Part shown: positions 13,546 through 25,800 of the stretch, piece by piece
Layout of the letters: the number at the start of each line of letters is the position of its first letter
Numbering within the stretch: position 1 is the first letter of the stretch
Source of the DNA: Amphirosellinia nigrospora
Lineage: Eukaryota; Ascomycota; Sordariomycetes; Xylariales; Xylariaceae
Assembly (NCBI GenBank): GCA_004123355.1
Contig: SCHM01000006.1
Coordinates: 186,001-250,000 of the forward strand
Direction: 5' to 3'
Length of the DNA: 64,000 nt
Program-made: the position numbers and the translations under genes
Notes under the pieces: model-generated
Told to the model about the DNA's origin: nothing
Databases searched by the model: none
What the model saw: the letters and a program-made list of their open reading frames with translations, nothing else

Positions 13546-14243
13546 ATACATCACCTTGAATAGCTAGGGTGACAAGGGTCCTACGAAAGGCTTGGCCTCT
13601 CTCTTGCTGTCGAGAACTTTAAACGTCTCCGCGGATTCTATGCAACTATATACCATTGGTGTCTCTGTTTATGTCTATATACCTTGTCTGCCTCGTGACA
13701 GTGGCAAAGGGGAAAGTTTGCAGAATATAGGTCTGAATAACCTCGCTTCCCTCGGCCTACTTTGAATTGGGGTTGCTCTTATTATCGCTGTTTCGGCATT
13801 GTATCAGGTCAAGTGAACACGATGAATGAAGTAAAAACCGAAGTCTCGTTTAAACTCTCGTCAGATGTTGCGCTCAAGTAACTTTATAAAAAGCCAGCAC
13901 CTCTGTACTAATGGCATGAATAATAATAATCGACAGGATTGATAATTTTGGATTCACTCCACTTACTTGCATATTCTCTACCTAGTAGGATCAAATCACG
14001 CTGGCTAAGAAGCATCTGGCTGAAGTCTGCCTTACTCCTCACGAATATTTAGCTGCCTAGCCCACACAGCCGCCGATCGCCACACCATTATATTCAAACA
14101 CCTGCCTGAAGCCTAAAAAGCTGCCTAACACTTCATAAATATTTCTCTCTTCTCTATAGACAATAAATGTGTTGTTTATAATATCCTTTCTGAAGCACGA
14201 GTACTAAAAAACAGCTTAGTTCCTAACGAAAATCTTTGGCAGA
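13546..14243. other. Intergenic upstream of membrane-protein gene
   Basis: No gene seen. It is AT-rich towards 14.2 kb and would hold the promoter of the downstream ORF. No clear TATA box or operator can be assigned. Confidence 0.4.
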
Positions 14244-15323
14244 ATGCGGCCATATATCCGTGACAATCTCCAGCATTACTATCTACCTATCGGGGTGTTG
14301 GGGCTTGTCCATCAAGTAGCCAACATCTATATCTACACGACGTTGATTTGTGGATATTGTCCTCTGTGGCCGAGTCGTCGAGTACGTTCAGTGGGCTATG
14401 GCGGAATATTATGCGGCATAGTCGTGATCTTTATCATAGGCTTTGATTCTGCTAGTGCATCCCATCTTCAGCGATGGGAATTCATCACCAGCGTCGTCGG
14501 AAATTTCTGCCTCTTCCTATCTTGGCTTATCCTCGCCACGATCGCTGCACATGATCATTGGGCTAAGCTAGCGAAGGCGGATACAGAGCTACAGACTGAT
14601 GTGGACGGGACCTTACAAAACGCCGCGGTGCACGAGGGACAGCCGCCACCGCCCTACTCCGAGGATCTTGAGAAAGGCAAGACGGCAGCAGACTATAAGA
14701 CTCAAGCCCTGGACCTTGAGGTATCCCAAATTGTGGACCATGAAGCAACCACCCTCCCAGAATACTCCGTCAAACCGATGTCATCGAAAGAACCCGAAGC
14801 GATGGGGTCATCTTTAACCACGATGATAGTACAAGAGGATGTAAACGATCCTCTTCTAGCCCAGACACAGACCGCAACGCAAAGTAAGACTGAGGCCGAA
14901 GCACTGGGCCAGGCTCAGAAAGAACCCGATACTAAGCCATGGTACTACTTCATATCCAACATCCCAGGAGCAGTACTTGTCCTCTCCGGTCTCCTCGGCC
15001 AGCTTGCTCGCAATCTTCCAACGGATTGGACCCATATAGACCGAATACGGAACACTATCTTCGTCTTTAGCATATTGATAGCTGCTACAATCCTCGGCAC
15101 ATTAGTGCGTCTCTTTCGCCTGAAGCGAGAACAAGCACAGTCAGACAAGGAGTCAAATTCAGGGAAAGGTAACTACAAGTATGCCGATTGTCTCCTGGGA
15201 GGTGGCATTGTCCTTAGCTTCTTTATCGTGTCGTTCGATGAGTGGCTTCTAGCAGCCCTGGTCAATGATATCACGGGGCCAACCATATTCTCAGCGACGG
15301 GGGTTTGCCTTTGGTCTACATGA
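14244..15323 (+). CDS. Hypothetical multi-pass membrane protein
   Basis: The single open frame gives 359 residues. Hydrophobic segments lie near residues 12-34, 48-68, 78-102, 235-255, 268-290 and 315-335, suggesting six membrane helices. Between the third and fourth is an acidic, Pro/Thr/Glu-rich cytoplasmic-type loop (about 105-230) with PPPPYSEDLEKGK and LPEYSV motifs; PPxY-like sites of this sort often bind WW-domain ubiquitin ligases (inference). The architecture resembles unnamed fungal membrane proteins. The stop falls just after a run of five G at 15299-15303; in another frame the sequence continues as a plausible helix and tail to about 15353, so a one-base indel at the run is possible. 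Function is unknown. Confidence 0.6.
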   Translation: MRPYIRDNLQHYYLPIGVLGLVHQVANIYIYTTLICGYCPLWPSRRVRSVGYGGILCGIVVIFIIGFDSASASHLQRWEFITSVVGNFCLFLSWLILATIAAHDHWAKLAKADTELQTDVDGTLQNAAVHEGQPPPPYSEDLEKGKTAADYKTQALDLEVSQIVDHEATTLPEYSVKPMSSKEPEAMGSSLTTMIVQEDVNDPLLAQTQTATQSKTEAEALGQAQKEPDTKPWYYFISNIPGAVLVLSGLLGQLARNLPTDWTHIDRIRNTIFVFSILIAATILGTLVRLFRLKREQAQSDKESNSGKGNYKYADCLLGGGIVLSFFIVSFDEWLLAALVNDITGPTIFSATGVCLWST

Positions 15324-18300
15324 TCTTAACTAAACTACCGGCGCTTACCACATGAATACCTGAGCTACCTTTTTAATCCAACGTAACGAGTTCGTTGTCA
15401 TGGCTACGTTAGTAGGGCGGATTTATGTCTATAGCTTTTTGAAATCTATTACTGCGCTTGATAAATAACCGCGGTCGTTGCTATATGCGTGAAAGGCCAA
15501 CAAGCCTCATTGAACTATGTAGGGCCGGAGTCTACCACCGCCTATCATTTTTCACTAGGACTAGGTAAGACACTCGTGATGAGTCGCTGCGGCGTATCTA
15601 CTGCAAATACTACTACTTCGCCGACGGATTCTAGCGTAAATCATGTAACTCATCAGTGAATTTAGCGGTTAGATGCTCCCTCAAGATGCTAGGTAGATGT
15701 ATTGCTATTTGCTACGCGACTATCCAGCTGATGCGTATATGTGAGATAGGAAACGTGCCCCCATGCGGTAACCAAAGTCGCCATGATCATCTTCTAGCTG
15801 CCCCTACACGCTTTCTTAACGACAACATTCAACTGCGCTTCGTTCACAATGCTGAAGAACTCACCGGGCACGTACGGGTGGCGTTTTCCAGCCGCGCCAG
15901 GGCGACGATTGAGTATTCGTGAAGGATCAGCCTTCTTCTTGGTAGTCACCTGCCGCAAGTACGGCCAACGACACACCAATGGCCGTGTCGGCAGCACTAG
16001 TCACATCACCGTTTTGCCGTTTTCAAAACAAACGCGTAACTGGCAGCGTAGAGAGTTCCTCATTCGCCACTAACTGCATGCCGTGGCTTGCAGTCTCGTT
16101 GTCTTCTCATAATTGCCCATAATGTTTCGAACTCTGACAGATTCGGTATCAACAACATCGCCTCTGATAGTGTTCAGGATAAGCGCCTTCGGTCACACAC
16201 TAGCGTTATTAGGTTTCCTATGCTATTGGGCACGCCTTCGCTATAATTAGTCGGGAACACCGGTATACCGGTAGTGGTTAGTAACCGATACATAAGTTGA
16301 TGAATCGACTTTGGCTTGACTTAATCAACCCCTTCAAAATCAAGGCAAATCAGCTGCTGAGTGGTTTGGCAATGGTAAGATGTATTCTAACCACAGCGGA
16401 ATCACAGTTGACGTTGATGATCTGCAGCACGTTGTCCAGGAAGTGCGTCGCATCTGTAACACGAATCAAATCGACGGGCTTCAAGGACACCCTAGCCATA
16501 ATGTTCTCACCTCGTCAGATATCAGCAATGTTGATTTCAGCCACCGGTATCGGCGCTGTGGGAGAGATAGGAGAGATGTGATTGGTTGTGGCATAGTAGA
16601 TATAACATCTCATTCCGAGGTAGATGAGTTTCATTCCAAATAAATTAAATGAGAGCCGAAAGCGGCAGATAGAAGCACAACCCAAAAATAACTATGTTTG
16701 GGTGGAGTTGGTACACTTGAAAACAAACAAACATTAGGTAATATAAAATAGCCGAGGTCGGCCCACCATAAAAGCAAGCCGGCCGCAAACGACGCCACAC
16801 AGCCGGCAACCAGCTGACCTCAGAAGCTCGCTCATTTTCGGCCTGCTTGTGATAGGCAACTTATTAGTGTAGTATGTAAGGCTTTGAAGGCTAATCTATT
16901 AAGTAGCTATATATAGAAGTTTTCTTGTGACAGACAGGTTCAACAAAAGGAAGAGTGGGGGAAACGATGGCGTATACGAGACCAACAATATTGACAAATG
17001 TGCTGGCAAGCTAGCTAACTATACAGTATACTAAATGTTTGCCTGATTCTATGTAAAATGGAGAATGAAGTAACTGCCAGGTACGCTAGGAGCCGCACTA
17101 CGGTCCGTCGACCTCCACACCTGGGGAGAGCAGAGTGCGGGAATAGGTCAGACGAAGGGCTAATAAAATCCGCGCATCCGAGAGACTTGGTCACAGCAAA
17201 CAATAAGTAATACGAAAGAGCCAAATGGGGCCCGGAGGAAAGAAGATAGTTCCTGTAACCGTAATGGTACGACTGATGTTGGGCGCCAGCAATATCGTGT
17301 AGTTAGTCAAGTCAACGCCATGTAGCGTGAAGTGGGGAGCGGCTACTATGGAAGGCTACCTAGCTATCGGCTGAGCCCGAGTTCCATACTGTACTCCTTA
17401 CGATAGCATCATGCTCTTTTCAATAACGATTCATAGTTACTTAGGTGCTCTTATAAACGAACTTTAATTTTAAGGCCTGAGATGATTAGCATAGCTCATT
17501 CACTCGCTGTCAAAGTTCAAGAAGTATTTGGAGTATAGTCTCCATATTCGTATAACACACGATGGCTTTGAAAGCGTGTTGAGCAGCCTGGTTGAGGGGC
17601 TTAGTTATATTCAACCCAGCCTCCTTCTCTCTAGTTAGTAATAGCTTCTTGGCTTGTGGCATATGAATTCCAACGAACTAAATGGTCAAGCAGTAACCTC
17701 CGAGGTAATCGTCATGATAGATATCCGAATAGGTAAATGATGGGGCTTAGCGTTTGAGAGACTAGACACCTGACTCCTATCCGACTTAGGCTGTCGTTTC
17801 ACAACAATATCCTAGCCTAACATGCTTAGATTGGATTCTTCGTGGTTGAAGCTACAGATGTTGAGTGGTCTATGGCATGTTTGTGGTTTCTTGGCGAGAC
17901 GACTGTAACTACTCATACGGCAACAACGCCGGCGCCAATAGTAACCCAACTGCCAGAATAGAGATAGCTAGCTCAACTAATTACCGTGTTCGAGATCCTT
18001 CCTGAGAGGGTGATGATTGACAGACAGGAGTCTCCATAATAACTGCCGATCTCCCTTCAGGTCTAATGCCGTTTTGGGTAGGTCTTCGGGGCTAGAGCCG
18101 AAGCCAAGACCTAAAACAGCTTTCATGCGGTCGACGATACTATTCAATCAAGCTTTCTATGCGAGATCTAGGAGACTTGGCTACAGGGCCAAGTACCTTT
18201 CCGCCTTGGCCTGGGACGTTGGAATTGAGCTTCGAAACGTCAATGTCGTCATCAAGACCGAACATCGGTGTAGCGTTATTCATACAGATTGAACGGAACT

Positions 18301-18670
18301 GCTTGTCACGTGTCATTCGCGATGTGCAATTCGTGATATGGGATGCGCACTATTCTCCATTCGTCGCGCTGCAAACGGTTCCCGTAAGATATTCAAGGAT
18401 GTTTCAGGGACCGGAGCTTATTTAATCGGTTCGAACTTTGCAAATCAACAGATATGGGTGCTCTGAGCTGAATGTCCATCAGGGATCCTTATACTCTATC
18501 TCATTTACATTCCCTCTTTAGTCTCGCGGATCGGCGACGCTGATGATCTACAACGTCGATCAACAAATCCCCTGACGGACCGACGATCTTCACCTCTTCT
18601 TTAGAACCGAGTAAGCCGCAGAGATATCAGAATATTAGGACGATGGTAATGTTGGAATACAGCTGCACGA
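15324..18670. other. Intergenic, nothing recognised
   Basis: Several overlapping open frames of 60-95 codons (15656-16073, 16297-16643, 18017-18425) lack motifs and read equally well on competing frames. I could not support any as a gene, and I saw no RNA gene or long repeat. Confidence 0.4.
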
Positions 18671-18671
18671 A

Positions 18672-18812
18672 GTATAAAGCTATGCTTTACCCAGCGTTCA
18701 ATAGCTCTTTTTTATCCTCATCATCTTCATCATCATCTTCATCTCTCTCCTCTCAGCTCCAGTCTCGTCCACCCGCCTCTCGCAAGTCTCAGCTTCTTGA
18801 ACTATATTCAAA
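18672..18812 (+). promoter_or_regulatory. Core promoter and leader of deuterolysin gene
   Basis: TATAAAG at about 18674 lies 139 bp before the start codon. It is followed by a long pyrimidine-rich tract with CATCATCTT repeats (18713-18790), a usual feature of highly expressed filamentous-fungal promoters. The ATG is preceded by CAAA (TTCAAAATG), a good fungal start context. Confidence 0.55.
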
Positions 18813-19920
18813 ATGAAGTTCCTCGCCGGTGCCACTCTCCTCGCCTCCGTAGCGACCGCTGCCTCCATCGACAATGCGAAGCGAGCCTCACCTCTCGATG
18901 TAAAGATCGAGATGGTCGGTAACTCTGCCATCAAGGCTAGCATTACCAACACCGGTGCCTCCGACCTGAAGGTGTTCAAGACTGGTTCTCTGCTCGACAA
19001 GGCCGCCACTGAGAAGGTCAACGTCTACCAAGGCAGTAAGTTGATATCCTACTTATCCATAACCTGCTCTTCGGCTCTGTGTACCGAAAGTTAACAAGCT
19101 CGCAGAGAACAAGGTGGACTTCTCTGGTGTCCGTCTCCGGGTTAAGTCTAGCAACTTGCCCGAGTCCGGCTTCCAGACTATCCAGGCCGGCAAGACTGTC
19201 TCAGCCACATTCGACGCCGCGGAGCTACACGATCTCAGCGCTGGTGGTGCCTTCGATATCGTCTCAAAGGGTGCCCTGCAATACGCCTCTGCAGGATCCA
19301 ACAAGATCGAGGGTTCTGTCACCTACAGCAGCAACGTCTTATCCGCTAAGGTAGACGGCGTCAAGGCCTCGGCTGCTTTCAAGACCTTCCACGCCAAGCG
19401 CCAGACTGTCCAAAGTGATTGCACTGGTGACGAGCTCACCGCGACGGTCAACGCCATCAACGGTGCCTCAGCACTCGCACAGGCGGCTGCTGGTGTTGCC
19501 GGCAGCGACGACGACAAGCTGAACGAGTACTTCCACAGCACGGACGTGCGCGACCAAGTTGTCGATGTGTTCAACAAGGTGGCACAGGAGACAAGCAGCA
19601 CAACTAGTGGCGCCGCCTACCACTGCTCCGACGTCTTCAACAGCTGCAGTGATGGCGTTTTAGCTTACACTCTCCCCTCGAGCGACTACATTGTCAACTG
19701 CCCCATTTTCTTCAGCGATCTGCCTGCCTCTTCCAAGACATGCCACGCTCAGGACCAGCAGTCCACTGCTCTGCATGAGACTACCCACTTGTCAGAGATC
19801 GCCGGCACTGCCGACAATGGCTACGGCTATGATGCTGCTACTGCCTTGTCTACTCAGGATGCGTTGAACAACGCTGACACCTACGCTCTGTTCGCTCAGG
19901 CCGTCTTCGCTGGATGCTAG
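18813..19920 (+). CDS. Deuterolysin, secreted M35 zinc metalloprotease
   Basis: Two exons, 18813-19035 and 19106-19920, separated by a 70 bp GT-AG intron, give 345 residues. Residues 1-18 or so are a signal peptide (MKFLAGATLLASVATAA). A propeptide follows, ending at Lys172-Arg173 (HAKR), the usual Kex2-type site, which leaves a mature enzyme of about 172 residues. The zinc site is complete: HETTH at 298-302 and GTADNGYGY at 308-316, whose Asp is the third ligand of the aspzincin family. Six cysteines in the mature part fit the three disulfides of deuterolysins. Length and order match the family, so the gene looks intact. The enzyme acts outside the cell on basic proteins such as histones and protamines (family knowledge). 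It stands 530 bp upstream of the HET gene start. Confidence 0.96.
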
Positions 19921-20453
19921 ACTGGCAGCATTCAAGGGGAGGTCTAGGTTGTAACCTGACTTGATGATGATCATGATGATGATGGTACTTTTAGCATGTA
20001 TATATTATGCAAGTTTGCGTTGACTTATATATAACCATTTAAGAATTACATCCTGTATTTTTTAACTTGAATTTGATCGCATTGTTGTGTGATTCTGCTA
20101 TCCCCACCACGACTGATATATAGTAGTGAGTTAGATGCCCTTTATTCACACTTGTAGCTCGCCTTCCTCTATTTAGATAAAAATCGGATGACTTTTATTA
20201 TAGTGAATCTAACAGCTAATAGCAATCACAACTTATATCTAGGATTTGCATATTATTAAATAAAGAGTATATCTTAACTGCTTCACTTAGCTTTATATCA
20301 TAACTAGTAGGCTTTTGTTCGCTCGTCCTGCCCCCTATTAGTAACCGGCAGAAGCCGACCGCGACTCGAAGCGGGGTTGCATGTTCCCGAAGAGCTCCAT
20401 TGTAATTCACATCACAAGCACTCAGCACTAAGAAAGTGCGTGGAACTGTTGAC
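19921..20453. other. Intergenic between deuterolysin and HET gene
   Basis: This holds the deuterolysin 3' region, with a short (GATGAT)n run at 19960-19984 and AT-rich tail sequence, and then the presumed promoter of the HET gene. An open frame at 20216-20455 minus has no recognisable motif. Confidence 0.45.
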
Positions 20454-20899
20454 ATGCCGTTATTGAATATAAAGCTCGAGAGGCCTCCGTTCCCTCAAGG
20501 GAAGACTCTGAAGGAGATCGAAAAAGACCCCAGACGCTGTCTAAGTTGTTTTAACCTTTATGCCGGCACAGCTTGGAGTCGGACATCTGGCCCCATATAC
20601 GGCCTAAACGTGAGCACAACGTACGAGGTTCACCGATATGCAGCTGAACGCCTCGGCATAAGTAAACGGGGTAGGTCACGGGCCGACCCCTCGCGGGCCA
20701 CCTACACTGTACGTAATCCCATACAAATCTAAAAATATTATATATGTTATATTTAAGTGGGGAAATTTGCTAAAAATATACACTTGAATAATTAAATTTT
20801 TTTACTAAAACTAGCTTTATAATAAAAATCGAAAAAAAAAATAATTATTTAAGCCTAGTATTTTTTTTAATTAAAGGTTTTTAGTACTAACGTAACATA

Positions 20900-21110
20900 A
20901 GTCACGGGTGGCTGACCAGATACAGCAGATACAGTGGGTCCCTGCGGGACCCACCTAGAGTCACATGACCAGCCCCACCGTGCACACACACAAAATCCCT
21001 ATAGATAGAATTAGCCGCTAGATCCTAGATCTAGCTTAGTATCTCTCGATCAATATACAAATGGGACCCCAACTAGGAGCTTTGCCTCTGTAAAGGACAC
21101 CAATCGTGAC
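20900..21110. mobile_element. Short MITE, not RIP-mutated, inside the pogo inverted repeat
   Basis: A 211 bp insert beginning AGTCACGGGTGG and ending CAATCGTGAC, with a short inverted GTCACG terminus. It is flanked by a 6 bp direct duplication AACATA (20894-20899 and 21111-21116) and splits the left inverted repeat of the pogo element. Inside are a perfect 9 bp stem with a TGC loop (GTGGGTCCC/GGGACCCAC, about 20934-20954) and the palindrome CTAGATCCTAGATCTAG. Its GC content is normal, in contrast to the flanking RIP-affected DNA. No coding capacity. Confidence 0.8.
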
Positions 21111-21289
21111 AACATATAAGTATTTTGCTTACATAAGCATCCTGCTTACTTTTTTTATTTTTATACTTTTTATTATTATTTCTAAATATTTTAATAACTA
21201 ATAATAGCACTATTATATAAAAAAAGCAATTTATAGTTTGTATTATAAGCTATTAAACGCGACAAAAAATTATCGCTATAATACGCTAT

Positions 21290-22380
21290 AAAAATTTATA
21301 ATGTTTTTTATTCGATTTTTTGTACGCGCTATAATAGAATTCTATTGAAGCAAATAAACGGCTAGTAATATATAAATTATTAGAATTTAAAAAAAAATTG
21401 TACGATATATATTTAATTTAAATATACGAAAATTTCCGTTTAAGTTAAGTATATTAAAAATATAGCTAATTAATTATTATACGAACGTAACGTTTTATTT
21501 GTTAGGGTTAATTAAGCTTTAAACTTTATACGATAATTATTTAATTTTTGAACGTATTTTAATTACCGAATTAATTATTAGTAAGTTTTATATAAAAATC
21601 CCGATACGTATTAAAAATAGTTTAAGCTTATATAAAATATAATTATAGCTAAAAATATTTAAAAAAAAAATATTTATAATTTCGACGAAATAAAGTTTAT
21701 AATAAGCTAAATATTATTTAAAATAGTTATAATATTATATAAACGTTATAAATAACTAAAAGCTATTTAATAAAATAATCGGGAATAAAATAATTATATT
21801 TACGTTATTTTATTATATAGCTATTTTATTTTACTATATATTATTTTAGCCAGGTTAACTTATTTATTATTTTAATATAAAAATAGCTATTTATTAACTG
21901 ATTAAAAAATTAAAATAATAAAAATAGCTAAATTATAAACGAAAAAAGTTTAAATTAAATTAAATATTTTAATTATTATATAATACGTTATATAAAAATA
22001 TTTATTGCTTTTTAATTTTAAACGGCTATAAAAATTACTATTTTATTAAATTTAAATTATACGCTAAAAAATATAAAATTATTATTTTTTATATATTTAC
22101 TTATTTATTATATAAATTTTAGCTTTTAAATATTAATTATTTTAGTTTTTTAAAATAGTTATATAATAAAAAAATCGATAAATTAGCTTAGGTTTATATT
22201 ATTTATAAAAAAAAAGATTTTCTTACGTTATTTTATATTATATATAATATTATAATAATATTAAAAAATATTAAAATAGGTTTTTAAAAGGCTAGTTTTA
22301 TTTTATACGATTTAAAGTATATTATTTTATAACTTTTGCTTAAAAATTTAATTAAAATACCCCTAGGGTTATTGATAGAG
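21290..22380 (+). pseudogene. RIP-dead pogo/Fot1 transposase (5' and central part)
   Basis: Translation of plus, with frame changes and many TAA/TAG codons that stand where Gln or Trp codons are expected, follows the pogo family in order. First comes a basic DNA-binding region, then IVRYIFNLNIRKFPF at 21397. The first catalytic Asp is in IYNFDEIKF (21672-21698) and the second in FLILNGYKNYY, where the family has DGH; Asp to Asn and His to Tyr are both RIP-type changes. The YNKKIDKLA and LYDLKYI blocks follow. The frame runs into the hairpin insert at about 22380. No functional protein is possible. Confidence 0.8.
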
Positions 22381-22535
22381 TCCCCAAGGGTCTATGTTGC
22401 CAGTGGCTTCCCTGCGCGGAGCGCAGGGGAAGCCACCTGGCAACACCTGTATCTAGATAGACAGCTGGCACACTGCCAGTCAGAGAATCTATTATTAGAT
22501 CCACTGCGTGGATCTAATAATAGATTCTCTTCCTT
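22381..22535. repeat. Double-hairpin insert, not RIP-mutated
   Basis: Two strong palindromes stand in an otherwise extremely AT-rich setting. The first, 22396-22444, has arms GTTGCCAGTGGCTTCC and the matching complement with one or two mismatches. The second, 22482-22530, is a perfect 23 bp stem around a TGC loop (AGAGAATCTATTATTAGATC arm). A smaller inverted pair CTGGCA/TGCCAG lies between. The insert interrupts the pogo transposase frame. No target duplication could be fixed; limits are approximate. Confidence 0.7.
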
Positions 22536-22713
22536 TAATTAAGCTTTACTTTATAACCTATAATATTCTTCTTAGTTATCTAATAAACTTCGGATTTAAA
22601 AATTATAAATATTTTATAACGTAAAAAATACTAAATTATAAGCTTAATATATTAAATATAAAGTTATATAATATTAAAATAGCTTTTTTATAGTTGTTTT
22701 AAGTATAATTAAT

Positions 22714-22869
22714 TGTTATAGCAGCTAGCAGCCGGCGGAAGACAAAAAACAGCTAATAGCCGGCAAGCGGCTAGTAAGTAGCTAGATAGCTAATAACTAG
22801 CAATAGTTAATATAATAAAAAGGATAAGCTTTTTATAACTTATATTTTAATCGTTTGGATTAAATAATA
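22714..22869 (+). repeat. 5' LTR of the Gypsy element
   Basis: A 156 bp terminal repeat starting TGTTATAGCAGC. It shares GCTAATAGCC, AAGCGGCTAG, CTTTTTATAACTTATATTTT and TCGTTTGGAT with the 3' copy. Confidence 0.85.
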
Positions 22870-25800
22870 ATTTAATAGCTAGTAATTTATTTGTTTAATA
22901 AAAACTATTATAACTATTTAACTATTTTCTAATATTTTATATAGTTTTAACGAACGTTTAATAGATAACTTTTGTTTTTTATAACTATTTAACTTATTTA
23001 TTTTATTTTAATACTGTTTTTTTTTTTAATATTAATATTAATATATTGTTAGAAATATATAGCTATTTAATAAACTTTAAAAGTAAGAAATATTTTTTGT
23101 TTATAATTTATATAACGTTTGTTTTATTTTATAACAATAATGAATATTTATAATAATACTTTTTTTTATAATATTATATTTTTTTTTATAACGATACTAT
23201 TTTTTTTAGGTTTTAAATAAATATAGATTATTTATTTAATTTTTAGTATATAATTTTTTTTTTTATTTATTAGTTTATATTTAAAGCCGATAGCTTAAAT
23301 ATATAAGATTAGTTTTTAAACTAAAAAACTATTAAGTTTTATATTAAAATCTAGCAATTTTTAATTAATTAAAAAAACGTTTTTATTTTATAAACATAAA
23401 ATATTTAATTTGTTTTTATTATATAGCTTTAAAAAATATATAATAAATATTTTATTTTATTTTTAATATAAAAAATAAAAAAACATAAAATAAAATCGTT
23501 ATTAATATTATTTTATATTTATTTTAATAAAGGATCAATAAATAAGCGTTTAATTAAATGCTAAGCTAAATATAAACTATTTACGTTATTTTATTTTTTA
23601 TAATATTTAACAATAGTTTTATAAAAAAGATATTATATTTTTAGATTTAATATTATTATTTTTTTAATTATTATTTATTTTATTATTTAATAATTTTTTT
23701 TTATTAAATAACTTTTATAATTTAGTATATTAAATAATTTAAACAGATATTTTGATTTTTTTGCTCGAAATATTATTATTTTTTTAGCAAAAATATAAAA
23801 AAAGCTAGTTATTTTACGGCTAGTAATAAAAAATACGTAAATATTATTAATTTAATAATTAAACATATATATATAAACCCTACAAATATAAAAAAATATT
23901 TTTATATATAAATTTTGCTACTATTTATAAATAATATAATAATTAAACTATATAAATAATAATAATATTTTATAATATATAAACTTAATTAATTATAACT
24001 AACAGTAATAACGAACCGCCGGCTTTTAATATACTAAGATTTTTTATAGCTATATTATAAAATAAAAAATATAAAATTTTATTAAAAAGTTCGGCGATTT
24101 TATAAATATAATAAAAAAGTTAGCAAATAGAAATAAATAATTATATTAAAAATTAGCTAACGTTAGATATTTTAATTTATATATTTAAAAATTTTTCGGA
24201 GCTAGCGATTATATATAAGTTAAAGTAAATATTTATTAAAAAATATTTATTTTTTTAAAAATAACGTCTATAAATATATAAAAACTTAATATAACAAGCG
24301 GTTATTTAAAAAAATTATTTTTAGCTATTAAAAAGGTTAGTTTAATCGTAATAGGTAGAAAAAATTAGCTATTATAAAATAAATAATATTTATCGATTTT
24401 AATATTATTTTTAAAAAATAGTAAAAAAATTTAAACTTAATATATTAAATATATTTAATTAGTTTAAATATTTAAACTTTATTTTTATATTTAATTATAT
24501 TTAAGCTAAAAAATTTGTTTATAAATAAATAAAAAGAATTTTTTAGCTAATACAAATTATAAAACGTAGTTTTAACGAATAATAAATAGTTAAAGCTTAT
24601 AATTTTTTATGCTTATTTTTTAAATAATTAGTAGTTAGACTATTTATTACTTTTAAAATAAATAATTTTTTATTTATTTAGAAAAAAAAGTAAAAACGTA
24701 TAAAAATAAACTATTTAAAAGAAATAATATTAAACTATTATTAGTAGTACGATTTATTATTAATTAAATAATAAAAACTTTTTAACTTTTAATTAAAATA
24801 TTATTAGCTAAATAAATATTATTTGTTTTAATTATATATAATATTTATATAAAATAGGATAATATTAAAATTATAATATATATAACTTAAAAACGTAGAT
24901 AGACGATATATATTTTAATAATAAATTATATTTTATTAATAGATTTAAATAATTATATTTTTATTAATTATTTAACCGAAATAATTATAATATATTAGCT
25001 ATTTTTAAAATTATATTAAATAAGGTAGAAATAATTTTAAATAACGTAGTAATTATAATTATAGTATAATTAAATATTAAGGTTATTACGGCTACTAATG
25101 GTTTTATTAGTTTAAAAATAAATAGAACGGAGGATTTAAATAATAGCGTTATTAGGTCCGAAGAAATATTAATTAAGCATTTTACGAAAACGAAATATAT
25201 TTTATGTTAAATAACGTAAACTTAGAAATAAAAAAGCTAAATTATTAAAAGATAGTTTTATATAATTAAAAACTTTATAAATAATAAAAATAAAAATAGT
25301 TAATTAAATAATTTTATTTTATTTTACACTAAATTAACTAGTAATAAAGGATAAACAAACGTGCTAAAAATATAATAAAATATTTTATTTTATAATAAAT
25401 ATATAATTTATATATTAAAATAAATATATTAATAGTTTTAAAACCTTGCTTAAATTAGTTTATTAGAAAAAATTAGTAATAAAAGTAATAAATAATTATA
25501 ATTATAATAATTATAGTTCGGATATTTAATAGATATATTTTATAGCTAAAATAAAAATAATAAATAGAACGTTATTATAGAAAATAATATAGACGGCGGC
25601 TTTAAATAGGATAAATTTATAGTTGTTTGGCGAACTATAATATTTAATTTATTATTAGTTTTTTATAATAATTTAAGTATAAGATTTATTTATATTAAAA
25701 TAAATTTAAAGCTAGTAAAAAATAAATAATTAATATAGTATACGTAAATATAAACGTTTTAAATATTATAATAAATTATTAATAGTTTATATTTAAAAGT

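Noticed and set aside
19053-19601. Minus-strand ORFs across the deuterolysin gene
   Set aside because: Antisense shadows of a well-supported coding exon with high GC at third positions.
20661-20732. The apparent C-terminus of the left HET ORF fragment
   Set aside because: These codons come from the palindrome arm, not from the gene; the same sequence is present inverted at 41128-41199.
22336-22542. 68-codon ORF across the double-hairpin insert
   Set aside because: The open frame results from reading the GC-rich palindromes together with the end of the dead pogo transposase; no coding character of its own.
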